Origin: Streptomyces sp. Z26
GTDB lineage: Bacteria; Actinomycetota; Actinomycetes; Streptomycetales; Streptomycetaceae
Assembly (NCBI RefSeq): GCF_003665095.1
Contig: NZ_RCHV01000002.1
Span: 4,698,501 to 4,762,500 of the forward strand
Reading direction: 5' to 3'
Length of the DNA stretch: 64,000 nucleotides
The stretch's first letter is position 1. Each line of letters begins with the position of its first letter. Shown piece by piece: positions 50,371 through 59,469 of the stretch. Both the position numbers and the translations under genes were made by a program. The notes below the pieces were generated by a model. It searched no databases, was not told the origin of the DNA, and saw only the letters and a program-made list of their open reading frames with translations.

Positions 50371-50395
50371 TCGTACGTCGATCAGGGAGGCCGTC

Positions 50396-51292
50396 GTGCC
50401 CGCTGACAGTTCATGGCAGATCTCGGAGCCGCGGAAGCTCGACTTCGACGCCCCGGTCGAGGAGTTGCAGATCCGCGTGGTCAACGGCGCGGTCAACGTG
50501 GTGGGCACCGACGAGCCCACCGCGCGGCTGGAGATCGGCGAGCTGGACGGCCCGCCGCTGTGCGTGCGGCGTGAGGGCGGCAGACTCGTCGTGGCGTACG
50601 AGGACCTGCCCTGGAAGGGCTTCCTCAAGTGGCTGGACCGCAAGGGCTGGCGCCGGGACGCCGTCGTCACCGCGTCCGTGCCACGCGGGGTGCGACTCAC
50701 CGTCGGCGTGGTCGGCGCCAGCGCGGTGATCACCAGGACGAGCGGGCGTACGGACGTGCGCGGGGTGTCCGGCCGCACGACCCTCGTCGGGCTCTCCGGG
50801 GAGGTCCGGGCCGAGACGGTCTCGGGGGACGTGGAGACGCAGGCCCTCGCGGGCTCCCTCCGGATGAACTCGGTCTCCGGCGACCTCACCGTCACCGACG
50901 GCGGCGGCCCCCGTGTCCGTGCGGAGTCCGTCAGCGGCGCGATGATCCTCGACCTCGGCGCCTCCGCACAGGCCGCGGACATCGGGCTCAGGACCGTCTC
51001 CGGGGAGGTCGCCGTCAGACTCCCGGACCCGCCCGACGTGCGGGTCGAGGCGAACACCACGAGCGGCGCCCTCTTCAGTGCCTTCGACGGACTGCGGGTC
51101 GACGGCCAGTGGGGCGCGCGACGGGCCGCCGGTGTCCTCGGCGCGGGCAGAGGCTCGCTGCGGGCCACCTCCGTCTCCGGCGCCGTGTCCCTGCTGAGCC
51201 GCCCGCACCACGACGACCCGGACGACGTGCTGCACGGCGCGCGGTCCGGCGGGCCCGGCGGCGACAGCCCCCTGACAGGTAAGGATCTCTGA
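50396..51292 (+). CDS. DUF4097 beta-strand repeat protein
   Basis: This 298-residue cytoplasmic protein has repeating beta-strand units of the form V-x-G-x-V-x(3-4)-V with Ser-Gly turns, e.g. VRGVSGRTTLVGLSGEVRAE and LRMNSVSGDLTVTDGGG, predicted to fold as a beta-helix-like sheet. There is no signal peptide. DUF4097 proteins commonly accompany PadR regulators and membrane or stress genes, and may be adhesin-like scaffolds, but no activity is known. The GTG at 50396 has GGGAGG six bases upstream. The stop is one base before the PadR start, so they are co-translated. Confidence 0.88.
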   Translation: MPADSSWQISEPRKLDFDAPVEELQIRVVNGAVNVVGTDEPTARLEIGELDGPPLCVRREGGRLVVAYEDLPWKGFLKWLDRKGWRRDAVVTASVPRGVRLTVGVVGASAVITRTSGRTDVRGVSGRTTLVGLSGEVRAETVSGDVETQALAGSLRMNSVSGDLTVTDGGGPRVRAESVSGAMILDLGASAQAADIGLRTVSGEVAVRLPDPPDVRVEANTTSGALFSAFDGLRVDGQWGARRAAGVLGAGRGSLRATSVSGAVSLLSRPHHDDPDDVLHGARSGGPGGDSPLTGKDL

Positions 51293-51293
51293 C

Positions 51294-52253
51294 ATGCCTC
51301 CCGTCTTCGCCCACGGACGCCTCCGTCTCTACCTCCTCAAGCTCCTCCAGGAGGCACCGCGCCACGGGTACGAGGTGATCCGGCTGCTGGAGGAGCGCTT
51401 CCACGGGCTGTACGCGCCGTCGGCCGGGACCGTCTACCCACGGCTCGCCAAGCTGGAGGCCGAGGGACTCGTCACGCACGCCACCGAGGGCGGCCGGAAG
51501 GTGTACTCGATCACGGACCGCGGCCTGGCCGAGCTGGACGGCAGATCCGACGAACTCACCGATCTGGAACGGGAGATCCGCGACTCGCTGGCGTCACTCG
51601 CGGCGGACATCCGCGAGGACGTGAGCGGCTCGGCCCGCGCGCTGCGGCTGGAGATGCGGGAGCAGGCGCAGCGCGCCCGGGGCGCGGACGCGGGCGGCGG
51701 ACCGTTCGGCGGGTCCGGCTTCGGCGGCGGGTCCGGTGGAGGCGGTGGGGGCCGCCGAGGGACGGAGGAGGCGCGGCGGACCGGCGACGGCGACCGCCAC
51801 GGAGGGCAGCGGGGGCAGCAGGGCTGGGAGGCGCACGCCCGGACGGCGGAGGAGGCCGGACGGATCGCGCGGGAGGCCGAGCAGCAGCTGCGGGCGCAGG
51901 CGCAGGCGGGCGACTGGCAGGGCGTCGTCGCGTCCGGGTTCGAACTGGCCAAGCAGATGGGGGAGTTGAGCCTCGGTGGTTACACGACGCCCTGGCACTC
52001 CTTCGTGAAGCCCGACCCGGCCGGGGCCGGGACGCCCGACTGGGCGCGGGAGCCGGAAGGGGGCGCGTCCGGCGGCGACCCGGCACGCGAGCTGGAACGG
52101 CTGCTGGACCGCTTCCGCGACGACGTACGGGACACGGCACGCGACCACGGCGTCGACGACGCCCAGGTGCGGCTGGTCCGCCTCCACCTCGCGACGGCCG
52201 CCGCGCACATCGGCGGGCTCCTGCGCCAGGAGGAGGAGAAGGCGAGCGGCTGA
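51294..52253 (+). CDS. PadR-family transcriptional regulator with long C-terminal extension
   Basis: This 319-residue regulator begins with a PadR winged HTH (residues 5-90): LLKLLQEAPRHGYEVIRLLE, GLYAPSAGTVYPRLAKLEAE and VYSITDRGLAEL. Normal PadR proteins are about 110-190 residues. Here a Gly-rich disordered linker (about 135-160) leads to a charged helical C-terminal region of roughly 150 residues with ARELERLLDRFRDDVRDTA. The helices may dimerise or bind the partner DUF4097 protein. It probably represses its own operon through the palindrome at 50337. Confidence 0.9.
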   Translation: MPPVFAHGRLRLYLLKLLQEAPRHGYEVIRLLEERFHGLYAPSAGTVYPRLAKLEAEGLVTHATEGGRKVYSITDRGLAELDGRSDELTDLEREIRDSLASLAADIREDVSGSARALRLEMREQAQRARGADAGGGPFGGSGFGGGSGGGGGGRRGTEEARRTGDGDRHGGQRGQQGWEAHARTAEEAGRIAREAEQQLRAQAQAGDWQGVVASGFELAKQMGELSLGGYTTPWHSFVKPDPAGAGTPDWAREPEGGASGGDPARELERLLDRFRDDVRDTARDHGVDDAQVRLVRLHLATAAAHIGGLLRQEEEKASG

Positions 52254-52304
52254 ACCCCCTTACGCGGCCCGCCCGTACGGGACCTGGACGGGCACGACCC
52301 GGCC

Positions 52305-53267
52305 TCAGACGGTCAGGACGACCTTGCCGAACAGGTCGCCGGACGACATCCGCTCGAAGCCCTCACGCGCCCGGTCCAGCGGCAGCGTCGAGTCGATGAT
52401 CGGCCGCACCCCCGTGGCCGCGCAGAAGCTCAGCAGCGACGCCAGCTCCTCCTTGCTGCCCATGGTCGAGCCGACGACCTTCAGCTCCAGGAAGAAGATC
52501 CGGTTCAGCTCCGCCGCCGCCGGGTTCGGCCCACTCGTCGCGCCGGAGATCACCAGGGTGCCGCCCGGCTTCAGCGACTTCACCGAGTGAGACCAGGTCG
52601 CCGCGCCCACCGTCTCCAGCACCGCGTCCACCCGGAGCGGCAGCCGGGCACCGGTCTCGAACGCGCCCTCCGCGCCCAGTTCGAGCGCCCGCCGCCGCTT
52701 CTCCTCGTCCCGGCTCGTGGCGAAGACCCGTAGCCCCGCCGCCGCCCCCAGCACGATCGCCGCGGTGGCCATGCCACCGCCCGCGCCCTGCACGAGCACC
52801 GTGTCACCGGGCCGTACGCCCGCGTTGGTGAACAGCATGCGGTACGCGGTCAGCCACGCCGTCGGCAGGCACGCCGCCTCCTCGAAGGTCAGCTCCGGCG
52901 GCTTGGGCAGCACGTTCCACTGCGGTACGGCGACCCGCTCCGCGAACGTCCCCTGGTACTTCTCCGTGAGGATCGAGCGCGTCTCGCGCGCGTCCACCCC
53001 GTGCCCCGTCTGCCCGATGACGGAGTGCACGACGACCTCGTTGCCGTCGGCGTCCACCCCCGCCGCGTCGCAGCCGAGGATCATCGGCAGCGACTCCTCG
53101 TTCAGCCCGACACCGCGCAGCGACCACAGGTCGTGGTGGTTGAGCGAGGCGGCCCGCACGTTGACGGTCGTCCAACCCGGCGGAGTCTGCGGCTCGGGCC
53201 GTTCCCCCGACTCAAGGCCGTTCAGCGGCTGGTCCCGGTCGAGGCGCGCGGCGTAGGCAGCAAACAT
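52305..53267 (-). CDS. zinc-independent MDR-family dehydrogenase/quinone reductase-like protein
   Basis: This 320-residue medium-chain reductase acts on an unknown quinone, aldehyde or enoyl substrate with NADPH. The N-terminal GroES-like domain has VRAASLNHHDLWSLRGVG and MILGCDAAGVD. The Rossmann domain has VLVQGAGGGMATAAIVLGAA, close to AxxGxxG of quinone reductases, and LKPGGTLVISGATSG. The structural-zinc four-cysteine loop is absent. The ATG at 53267 (MFAAYAARL) is chosen; a GTG at 53276 is in frame. It lies 102 bases downstream of kgd, behind a hairpin. Confidence 0.85.
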   Translation of the reverse strand: MFAAYAARLDRDQPLNGLESGERPEPQTPPGWTTVNVRAASLNHHDLWSLRGVGLNEESLPMILGCDAAGVDADGNEVVVHSVIGQTGHGVDARETRSILTEKYQGTFAERVAVPQWNVLPKPPELTFEEAACLPTAWLTAYRMLFTNAGVRPGDTVLVQGAGGGMATAAIVLGAAAGLRVFATSRDEEKRRRALELGAEGAFETGARLPLRVDAVLETVGAATWSHSVKSLKPGGTLVISGATSGPNPAAAELNRIFFLELKVVGSTMGSKEELASLLSFCAATGVRPIIDSTLPLDRAREGFERMSSGDLFGKVVLTV

Positions 53268-53336
53268 GATCGCCACGCTAACGCCGCGGGGCGGAGGCCA
53301 ACCAGCCCCCGCCCCGCGAAGCGATGCACATCACCC

Positions 53337-53364
53337 GGCCGTGGACCGCGTACGGCCCACGGCC
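53337..53364 (-). terminator. hairpin after kgd
   Basis: GGCCGTGG (53337-53344) pairs with CCACGGCC (53357-53364), six bases beyond the kgd stop on the minus strand. Confidence 0.55.
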
Positions 53365-53369
53365 CCCGG

Positions 53370-56300
53370 TCAGAGCTCGAACACCTCGTTGACCAGCTGG
53401 CGCTGCTCCTCGCTGTGCCGCTTGCCCGACCCCACGGCCGGCGACGAGGAGGACGGCCGCGAGACCCGGCGCAGCCGGTCCGCGTTGTCCGGCGCCGCGC
53501 CGATGATCAGGTCCAGGTGGTCGACCAGGTTGAGCGCGATGAACGGCCACGCGCCCTGGTTGGCCGGTTCCTCCTGCGCCCACACGTACTTCTGGGCCTT
53601 CGTGAACGGCGCCAGCGTGTCCTGGATCTCCTGCCCCGGCAGCGGGTAGAGCCGCTCGATGCGCACGAGCGCGGTGTCCGTGATGCCGCGTTCCTTACGC
53701 TCGGCCGCCAGGTCGTAGTAGACCTTGCCGGAGCAGAACACGACCTTGCGCACCGCTTCCGGCTCCACCGTGTCGTCCCCGATGACCGGACGGAAGCCGC
53801 CCGACGTGAACTCCTCGACCTTCGACGTCGCCGCCTTGAGCCGGAGCATCGACTTCGGCGTGAAGACGATCAGCGGCCGGTGGTGCGGGTTGTGCACCTG
53901 CCAGCGCAGCAGGTGGAAGTAGTTCGACGGCAGGGTCGGCATCGCGACCGTCATGTTGTTCTGCGCGCAGAGCTGGAGGAAGCGCTCGATACGGGCGGAC
54001 GAGTGGTCCGGGCCCTGCCCCTCGTAGCCGTGCGGCAGCAGCAGCGTGACGCCGGACGTCTGGTTCCACTTCTGCTCGGCCGAGCTGATGAACTCGTCCA
54101 CGACGGTCTGCGCGCCGTTGACGAAGTCACCGAACTGCGCCTCCCACATCACCAGCGCCTCGGGCCGGGCCAGCGAGTAGCCGTACTCGAAGCCCATCGC
54201 CGCGTACTCGCTGAGCAGCGAGTCGTAGACGTTGTAGCGGGCCTGGTCCTCGGAGAGGTAGAGCAGCGGCGTGTAGTCCTCGCCGGTCTCGCCGTCGACC
54301 AGTACGGCGTGCCGCTGGCCGAAGGTGCCGCGCCGGGAGTCCTGGCCCGCCAGACGTACGGGCGTGCCCTCCATCAGCAGCGAGCCGAAGGCCAGCGTCT
54401 CGCCCATCGACCACTCGATGGTCCCGTCCTCGATCTGCGCCGCACGCCGCTGGAGCTGCGGCATGAGCCGCGGGTGCACCTTGATCCGGTCGGGGATGTT
54501 GACCTGCGACTCCGCGATCCGCTTGACGACCTCCTGGCTGATGGCGGTCTCCAGCGGCACGGGGAACTCGGCCGTGGGCGGCGGCACTTCGGCCGGCGGC
54601 GGCGTGGTGGTCGCCTCCCGCACCTCCGAGAAGACCTTCTCCAGCTGCCCCTGGAAGTCCTGGAGCGCCTGCTCCGCCTCTTCCATGGTGATGTCGCCGC
54701 GACCGATGAGGGACTCGGTGTAGAGCTTGCGCACCGAGCGCTTCTTGTCGATCAGGCTGTACATCACCGGCTGGGTGAAGTTGGGGTTGTCCATCTCGTT
54801 GTGGCCGCGGCGCCGGTAGCAGATCAGGTCGATCACGACGTCCTTGTTGAACGCCTGCCGGTACTCGAACGCGAGCCGCGCCACCCGTACGACGGCCTCG
54901 GGGTCGTCGCCGTTGACGTGGAAGATCGGTGCCTCGATCATCCGCGCGACGTCGGTGCAGTACATCGACGAACGGGCCGACTCCGGGGCGGCGGTGAAGC
55001 CGACCTGGTTGTTGATGACGATGTGCACGGTGCCGCCGCAGCGGTAGCCGCGCAGCTGCGACATGTTCAGCGTCTCGGCCACGACGCCCTGGCCCGCGAA
55101 GGCCGCGTCGCCGTGCACCTGGATCGGCAGGACGGTGAAGTCCGTGCCGCCCTTGCCGATGATGTCCTGCCGCGCCCGCGCGACGCCCTCGACGACCGGG
55201 TCGACGGCCTCCAGGTGCGACGGGTTGGCGGTGAGCGTGACCTTGATCTGCTCGCCGTCCAGCCCGGTGAAGTTGCCCTCGGTGCCGAGGTGGTACTTCA
55301 CGTCGCCGGAGCCGTGCATCGACTTCGGGTCGAGGTTGCCCTCGAACTCGCGGAAGATCTGCGCGTACGACTTGCCGACGATGTTCGCGAGCACGTTCAG
55401 CCGCCCGCGGTGCGCCATCCCGATGACGGCCTCGTCGAGGCGTGCCTCGGCCGCCGCGTCGATCACCGCGTCGAGCAGCGGGATGACCGATTCGCCACCC
55501 TCCAGGGAGAAGCGCTTCTGGCCGACGTACTTGGTCTGGAGGAACGTCTCGAACGCCTCCGCCGCGTTCAGCCGCCGCAGGATGCGCAGCTGCTCCTCAC
55601 GCTCCGGGGAGGAGTGCGACCGCTCGACGCGCTCCTGGATCCACTTGCGTTCCTTGGGGCTCTGGATGTGCATGTACTCGATGCCGGTGGTGCGGCAGTA
55701 CGAGTCGCGCAGCACGCCGAGGATCTCGCGCAGCTTCGCCATCGAGCGGCCCGCGAAGCCGCCGACGGCGAACTCCCGCTCCAGGTCCCACAGCGTCAGC
55801 CCGTGCTCGGTGATGTCGAGGTCGGGGTGCTTGCGCTGCTTGTACTCCAGCGGGTCGGTGTCGGCCATGACGTGGCCGCGCACCCGGTAGGAGTGGATCA
55901 GGTCGAAGACGCGCGCGGCCTTCGTGACGTCGTCGTCGTGCGAGACGTCGATGTCCTTGAGCCAGCGGACCGGCTCGTAGGGGATGCGCAGCGCCTCGAA
56001 GATGTCGTCGAAGAAGTCGTTCTCGCCGAGCAGCAGTTGGTGCATGATCCGCAGGAACTCGCCGGACGCCGCACCCTGGATCACGCGGTGGTCGTACGTG
56101 CTGGTCAGCGTCATCACCTTGGCGATGCCGAGCCGGTGCAGGGTGTCCTGCGACGTGCCCTGGAACTCCGCCGGGTACTCCATGGCGCCGACGCCGACGA
56201 TGAGGCCCTGACCGGGCATCAGCCGCGGCACGGAGTGGACGGTGCCGATGCCGCCGGGGTTGGTCAGCGACGCGGTGACCCCGGTGAAGTCGTCCATCGT

Positions 56301-57245
56301 CAGCTTGTTGTTGCGGGCGCGGCGGACGATGTCCTCGTACGCCTGCCAGAACTCGAAGAAGGTGAGCGTCTCCGCCTTCTTGATGGCGGCCACGACGAGC
56401 TGCCGGTCGCCGTTCGGCTTGACCAGGTCGATGGCGAGGCCGAGGTTGACGTGCTCCGGCTTCACCAGCGTGGGCTTGCCGTCGCGCTCGGCGTACGCGT
56501 GGTTCATCGACGGCATCGCCTTCAGCGCCTGCACCATGGCGTAGCCGATGAGGTGCGTGAAGGACACCTTGCCGCCGCGGGCGCGCTTGAGGTGGTTGTT
56601 GATGACGATGCGGTTGTCGATGAGCAGCTTCACCGGGATCGCCCGCACCGAGGTGGCGGTGGGCAGTTCCAGCGAGGCGTTCATGTTCTTCGCGACGGCG
56701 GCGGACGGACCGCGCAGCGCTACGTACTCGGGCCCGGCCGACTCCTCCGCCTCGGGGGCGGCCGCCTTGGCGGGGGCCCCCGCGCCCGCGCTCTGCTGGG
56801 CGGGCTTCGCGGGCGCGGCGGCCTTGGCGGGTGCCTTCGCCGGTGCCTGCGCGGGTGCCGGTGCCTGGGCGGCGGGCTTCGCGGGTGCGGCCTGCGGGGC
56901 CTGCGCGGGCGCGGCCTGCGCGGGCGGTGCCTGCTGCGGCGCGGCCTGCGCGGGCGGCGCGGCCTGTGCCGACGGGGCGGGGGCGGCCTGCGCCGGGGCG
57001 GCGGGCGGAGCGGCGGCGGCGCCCTCCGGCTTCCCGTCGCCCTTCGGACTGGCCCCCGCCGGCCCTGGCTTGTAATCCGCGAAGAAGTCCCACCAGGCTC
57101 GGTCTACCGAGTTCGGGTCCTGGAGGTACTGCTGGTAGATCTCGTCGACGAGCCACTCGTTCGGTCCGAACGCGGCGGCGGGGTTGATCCCCGCACCGTG
57201 CAGTTCGGCAGAGACGCTCGACGTATTGGGGGACTGTGACGACAC
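53370..57245 (-). CDS. kgd: multifunctional 2-oxoglutarate dehydrogenase E1 / decarboxylase with E2 acyltransferase domain
   Basis: This 1291-residue actinobacterial enzyme decarboxylates 2-oxoglutarate in the TCA cycle and carries a succinyltransferase domain in the same chain. Order: a short helical N-terminus (LVDEIYQQYLQDPNSVDRAW), an Ala/Pro-rich linker (residues 60-170), the E2 catalytic domain with its His in STYDHRVIQGAASGEFL near residue 390, then the E1 thiamine domain with GMAHRGRLNVLANIVGK, and C-terminal transketolase blocks. No lipoyl domain is present, as in mycobacterial Kgd. The N-terminal region of such enzymes is bound by GarA. The GTG at 57245 begins MSSQSPNTSS. A two-component system follows upstream. 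Confidence 0.96.
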   Translation of the reverse strand: MSSQSPNTSSVSAELHGAGINPAAAFGPNEWLVDEIYQQYLQDPNSVDRAWWDFFADYKPGPAGASPKGDGKPEGAAAAPPAAPAQAAPAPSAQAAPPAQAAPQQAPPAQAAPAQAPQAAPAKPAAQAPAPAQAPAKAPAKAAAPAKPAQQSAGAGAPAKAAAPEAEESAGPEYVALRGPSAAVAKNMNASLELPTATSVRAIPVKLLIDNRIVINNHLKRARGGKVSFTHLIGYAMVQALKAMPSMNHAYAERDGKPTLVKPEHVNLGLAIDLVKPNGDRQLVVAAIKKAETLTFFEFWQAYEDIVRRARNNKLTMDDFTGVTASLTNPGGIGTVHSVPRLMPGQGLIVGVGAMEYPAEFQGTSQDTLHRLGIAKVMTLTSTYDHRVIQGAASGEFLRIMHQLLLGENDFFDDIFEALRIPYEPVRWLKDIDVSHDDDVTKAARVFDLIHSYRVRGHVMADTDPLEYKQRKHPDLDITEHGLTLWDLEREFAVGGFAGRSMAKLREILGVLRDSYCRTTGIEYMHIQSPKERKWIQERVERSHSSPEREEQLRILRRLNAAEAFETFLQTKYVGQKRFSLEGGESVIPLLDAVIDAAAEARLDEAVIGMAHRGRLNVLANIVGKSYAQIFREFEGNLDPKSMHGSGDVKYHLGTEGNFTGLDGEQIKVTLTANPSHLEAVDPVVEGVARARQDIIGKGGTDFTVLPIQVHGDAAFAGQGVVAETLNMSQLRGYRCGGTVHIVINNQVGFTAAPESARSSMYCTDVARMIEAPIFHVNGDDPEAVVRVARLAFEYRQAFNKDVVIDLICYRRRGHNEMDNPNFTQPVMYSLIDKKRSVRKLYTESLIGRGDITMEEAEQALQDFQGQLEKVFSEVREATTTPPPAEVPPPTAEFPVPLETAISQEVVKRIAESQVNIPDRIKVHPRLMPQLQRRAAQIEDGTIEWSMGETLAFGSLLMEGTPVRLAGQDSRRGTFGQRHAVLVDGETGEDYTPLLYLSEDQARYNVYDSLLSEYAAMGFEYGYSLARPEALVMWEAQFGDFVNGAQTVVDEFISSAEQKWNQTSGVTLLLPHGYEGQGPDHSSARIERFLQLCAQNNMTVAMPTLPSNYFHLLRWQVHNPHHRPLIVFTPKSMLRLKAATSKVEEFTSGGFRPVIGDDTVEPEAVRKVVFCSGKVYYDLAAERKERGITDTALVRIERLYPLPGQEIQDTLAPFTKAQKYVWAQEEPANQGAWPFIALNLVDHLDLIIGAAPDNADRLRRVSRPSSSSPAVGSGKRHSEEQRQLVNEVFEL

Positions 57246-57260
57246 GGCGACAACCGCCCT

Positions 57261-57292
57261 CTTCCGCTTCCTAAGATGGTGGACAGCGGAAG
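57261..57292 (-). promoter_or_regulatory. inverted repeat in the kgd leader
   Basis: CTTCCGCT (57261-57268) and AGCGGAAG (57285-57292) are perfect 8-bp arms with a 16-base spacer, 16-47 bases upstream of the kgd start. They could form a leader hairpin or an operator next to the promoter. Regulator unknown. Confidence 0.45.
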
Positions 57293-57485
57293 TAAAGGCT
57301 ACGCCTCCCAGCCGGTTCGTTGCAGTCTGAACGGGCCGTCGTCGTGCAAGTCACATCCGAGACCTGGTTTCGAGTCAGGTTTTGGCGGGAAACACACGAC
57401 GTTCTGCCTCAGTCACCAACCGGGAGACGTCGCCTCGGCGTCCGTGTCCGCGTGCTCGTGCGACCCTACGTCAACAGGCCGCCCG

Positions 57486-58571
57486 CTACCGACCCGGAAG
57501 CATGACCTGGATACGGCAGCCGCGCGGCGATTCGGCCACCCTGATGCGCCCGCCGTGCAGATCGACCGCCCAGCGCGCGATGGCCAGCCCCAACCCCGTA
57601 CCCCCGTCGCCCGAACCGGGCGCACCGCCCGTCGCGCGGTTGAAGCGCTCGAAGACGCGGTACCGCTGCGCCTCCGGGATGCCGGGCCCCTCGTCGAGGA
57701 CCTCGACCTCCAGGCTCTCCGGGCCGTTGCCCGCGCGGGCGCGGACGGTGACCCGGCCGTGCGGCGGGCTGTGCTTCACGGCGTTGTCGATGAGGTTCGC
57801 GACCACCTGGTGCAGCCGTTCCGCGTCGGCGTGCGCGGTCAGCTCCGGCGGCGAGACGTCCAGGTGCAGGTGGACGTCCGTACGGGCGTGCCCCTGGCCC
57901 TTGCTCATGTTCGCCTCCTTGAGCACGCCCGCCAGGTACGGCCACACCTCGAACCGCCGCGCGTGCAGCGGCACCACGCCGCTGTCCAGCCGCGACAGGT
58001 CCAGCAGGTGCTCCACCAGCCGCCCGAGGCGCTGCGTCTGCTGGAGCGCGGTGCGCATCGTCTCGGGGTCGGCGTCGGAGACGCCGTCGACGACGTTCTC
58101 CAGTACGGCCCGGAGCCCGGCGATCGGGGTGCGCAGCTCGTGCGAGACGTTGGCGACCAGCTCCTTGCGGTGCTGGTCCACGGCCTCCAGGTCGGCCGCC
58201 ATCTGGTTGAAGGCGGCGGCCAGTTCACCGAACTCGTCGCGCCGTCCGCCCCGTACGCGCTGCGTGTAGTCGCCCTGCGCCATGCCGCGCGCCGCGTACG
58301 TCATCTCGTCCAGCGGCGCGGTCAGCGACTGCGCCACGAACTGCGTGATGAGGAGCGAGACGATGATCGACAGGATCGTGATCACGCGCAGCTCGGTCGC
58401 CGAGTGCACGGCGAACAGCGCGAGCAACGTCGTGATCACCACCGAGACGATCACGACCGCGCCGAGCGCCGCCTTGATCGAGCGGTACGGGTCGAGCGGC
58501 CGCAGCCCCTCCCACGCGCGGGACCACGTACGGCCGCAGAACGCGCGTACGCGCGGCGAAGCGACTGCCAC
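57486..58571 (-). CDS. two-component sensor histidine kinase
   Basis: This 361-residue membrane kinase has two adjacent hydrophobic segments (about residues 37-58 and 62-82) with almost no extracellular loop, then a HAMP domain (TAPLDEMTYAARGMAQGDYT), a HisKA dimerisation helix with the phospho-acceptor in VANVSHELRTPIAGL near residue 145, and HATPase blocks LIDNAVKHSP, LDEGPGIPEA and GTGLGLAIARWAV. The short sensor suggests intramembrane or cytoplasmic sensing. GTG 58571 is seven bases after the regulator stop, so they form one operon. Confidence 0.93.
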   Translation of the reverse strand: MAVASPRVRAFCGRTWSRAWEGLRPLDPYRSIKAALGAVVIVSVVITTLLALFAVHSATELRVITILSIIVSLLITQFVAQSLTAPLDEMTYAARGMAQGDYTQRVRGGRRDEFGELAAAFNQMAADLEAVDQHRKELVANVSHELRTPIAGLRAVLENVVDGVSDADPETMRTALQQTQRLGRLVEHLLDLSRLDSGVVPLHARRFEVWPYLAGVLKEANMSKGQGHARTDVHLHLDVSPPELTAHADAERLHQVVANLIDNAVKHSPPHGRVTVRARAGNGPESLEVEVLDEGPGIPEAQRYRVFERFNRATGGAPGSGDGGTGLGLAIARWAVDLHGGRIRVAESPRGCRIQVMLPGR

Positions 58572-58577
58572 GCCGCG

Positions 58578-59390
58578 TCACGCCCCGTCGGGCAGCGCGG
58601 GGACGGAGGCGGCCGCGCCGCCGGACTGGCCGGGGGTGGCGGGAGCGGGCGACTCCAGCGCGTAGCCGACGCCGTGGACCGTACGGATGCGTTCCGCGCC
58701 GATCTTCCGGCGCAGCGCCTTGATGTGGCTGTCGACGGTGCGGGTCCCGGAGGCGTCCGCCCAGTCCCACACCTCCGCCAGCAGCTGCTCGCGCGAGAGC
58801 ACGGCGCGCGGCGAGTGCGCGAGGCAGACGAGCAGGTCGAACTCGGTCGGGGTGAGGTGCACGTCCTCACCGGTCACCCGGACCCGGCGCTGCGCGTGGT
58901 CTATCTCCAGCTCGCCGAGGCGGAGCGTGCCGCTGCGCGGGGTGTGCGCGGCGAGCGTGGCCCGCTCCACCCGGCGCAGCAGCACGTGCACGCGCGCGGC
59001 CAGCTCCCGCATGGAGAACGGTTTGGTCATGTAGTCGTCCGCGCCGACGCCGAGGCCCACGAGCATGTCGGTCTCGTCGTCCCGGGCGGTGAGCATGAGC
59101 ACCGGCAGCGGGCGCTGCGCCTGCACGCGGCGGCAGACCTCCAGCCCGTCGAAGCCCGGGAGCATCACGTCGAGGACGAGGAGGTCCGGCTGCCACGCCT
59201 CGGCGGTCTCGACGGCCGCCGGGCCGTCCCCGGCCGTTTGCACCTGGAAGCCCTCGGCGCGCAGTCGCATGCTGATCGCGTCGACGATCGTGGGATCGTC
59301 CTCGACCACCAGGATGCGGCGCTGGGCCCCGGGGGTGGTCGACGCACCGGCTTGGCCGTTGTGCGTTGCTGTGGTGTTGGTCTGGTCCAT
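58578..59390 (-). CDS. OmpR-family response regulator
   Basis: This 270-residue DNA-binding regulator is the partner of the kinase that follows. The receiver domain has ILVVEDDPTIVDAI with the acidic pair, the phospho-acceptor Asp in LLVLDVMLPGFDGLEV, the Thr in VLMLTARDDETD and the Lys in YMTKPFSMRELAA. The C-terminal winged helix includes LTPTEFDLLVCLAHSPRAVL and TVDSHIKALRRKIG. The N-terminal 20 residues and the Ala/Pro-rich tail of about 20 residues are extra. Start ATG at 59390. Confidence 0.95.
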   Translation of the reverse strand: MDQTNTTATHNGQAGASTTPGAQRRILVVEDDPTIVDAISMRLRAEGFQVQTAGDGPAAVETAEAWQPDLLVLDVMLPGFDGLEVCRRVQAQRPLPVLMLTARDDETDMLVGLGVGADDYMTKPFSMRELAARVHVLLRRVERATLAAHTPRSGTLRLGELEIDHAQRRVRVTGEDVHLTPTEFDLLVCLAHSPRAVLSREQLLAEVWDWADASGTRTVDSHIKALRRKIGAERIRTVHGVGYALESPAPATPGQSGGAAASVPALPDGA

Positions 59391-59469
59391 GCCGTGCCGC
59401 CCCTGCTTTGCCCCTGTGGCTTTGTGTATGCCTACTGGCAGCAGAGTAAGGGCCTCGTGCACGTGCGGG

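Noticed and set aside
53001..57239. A 1412-codon plus-strand open frame opposite kgd
   Set aside because: It is the GC-skewed shadow of the well-supported kgd gene: composition is Arg/Leu/Val/Gly-rich and no domain is recognisable.
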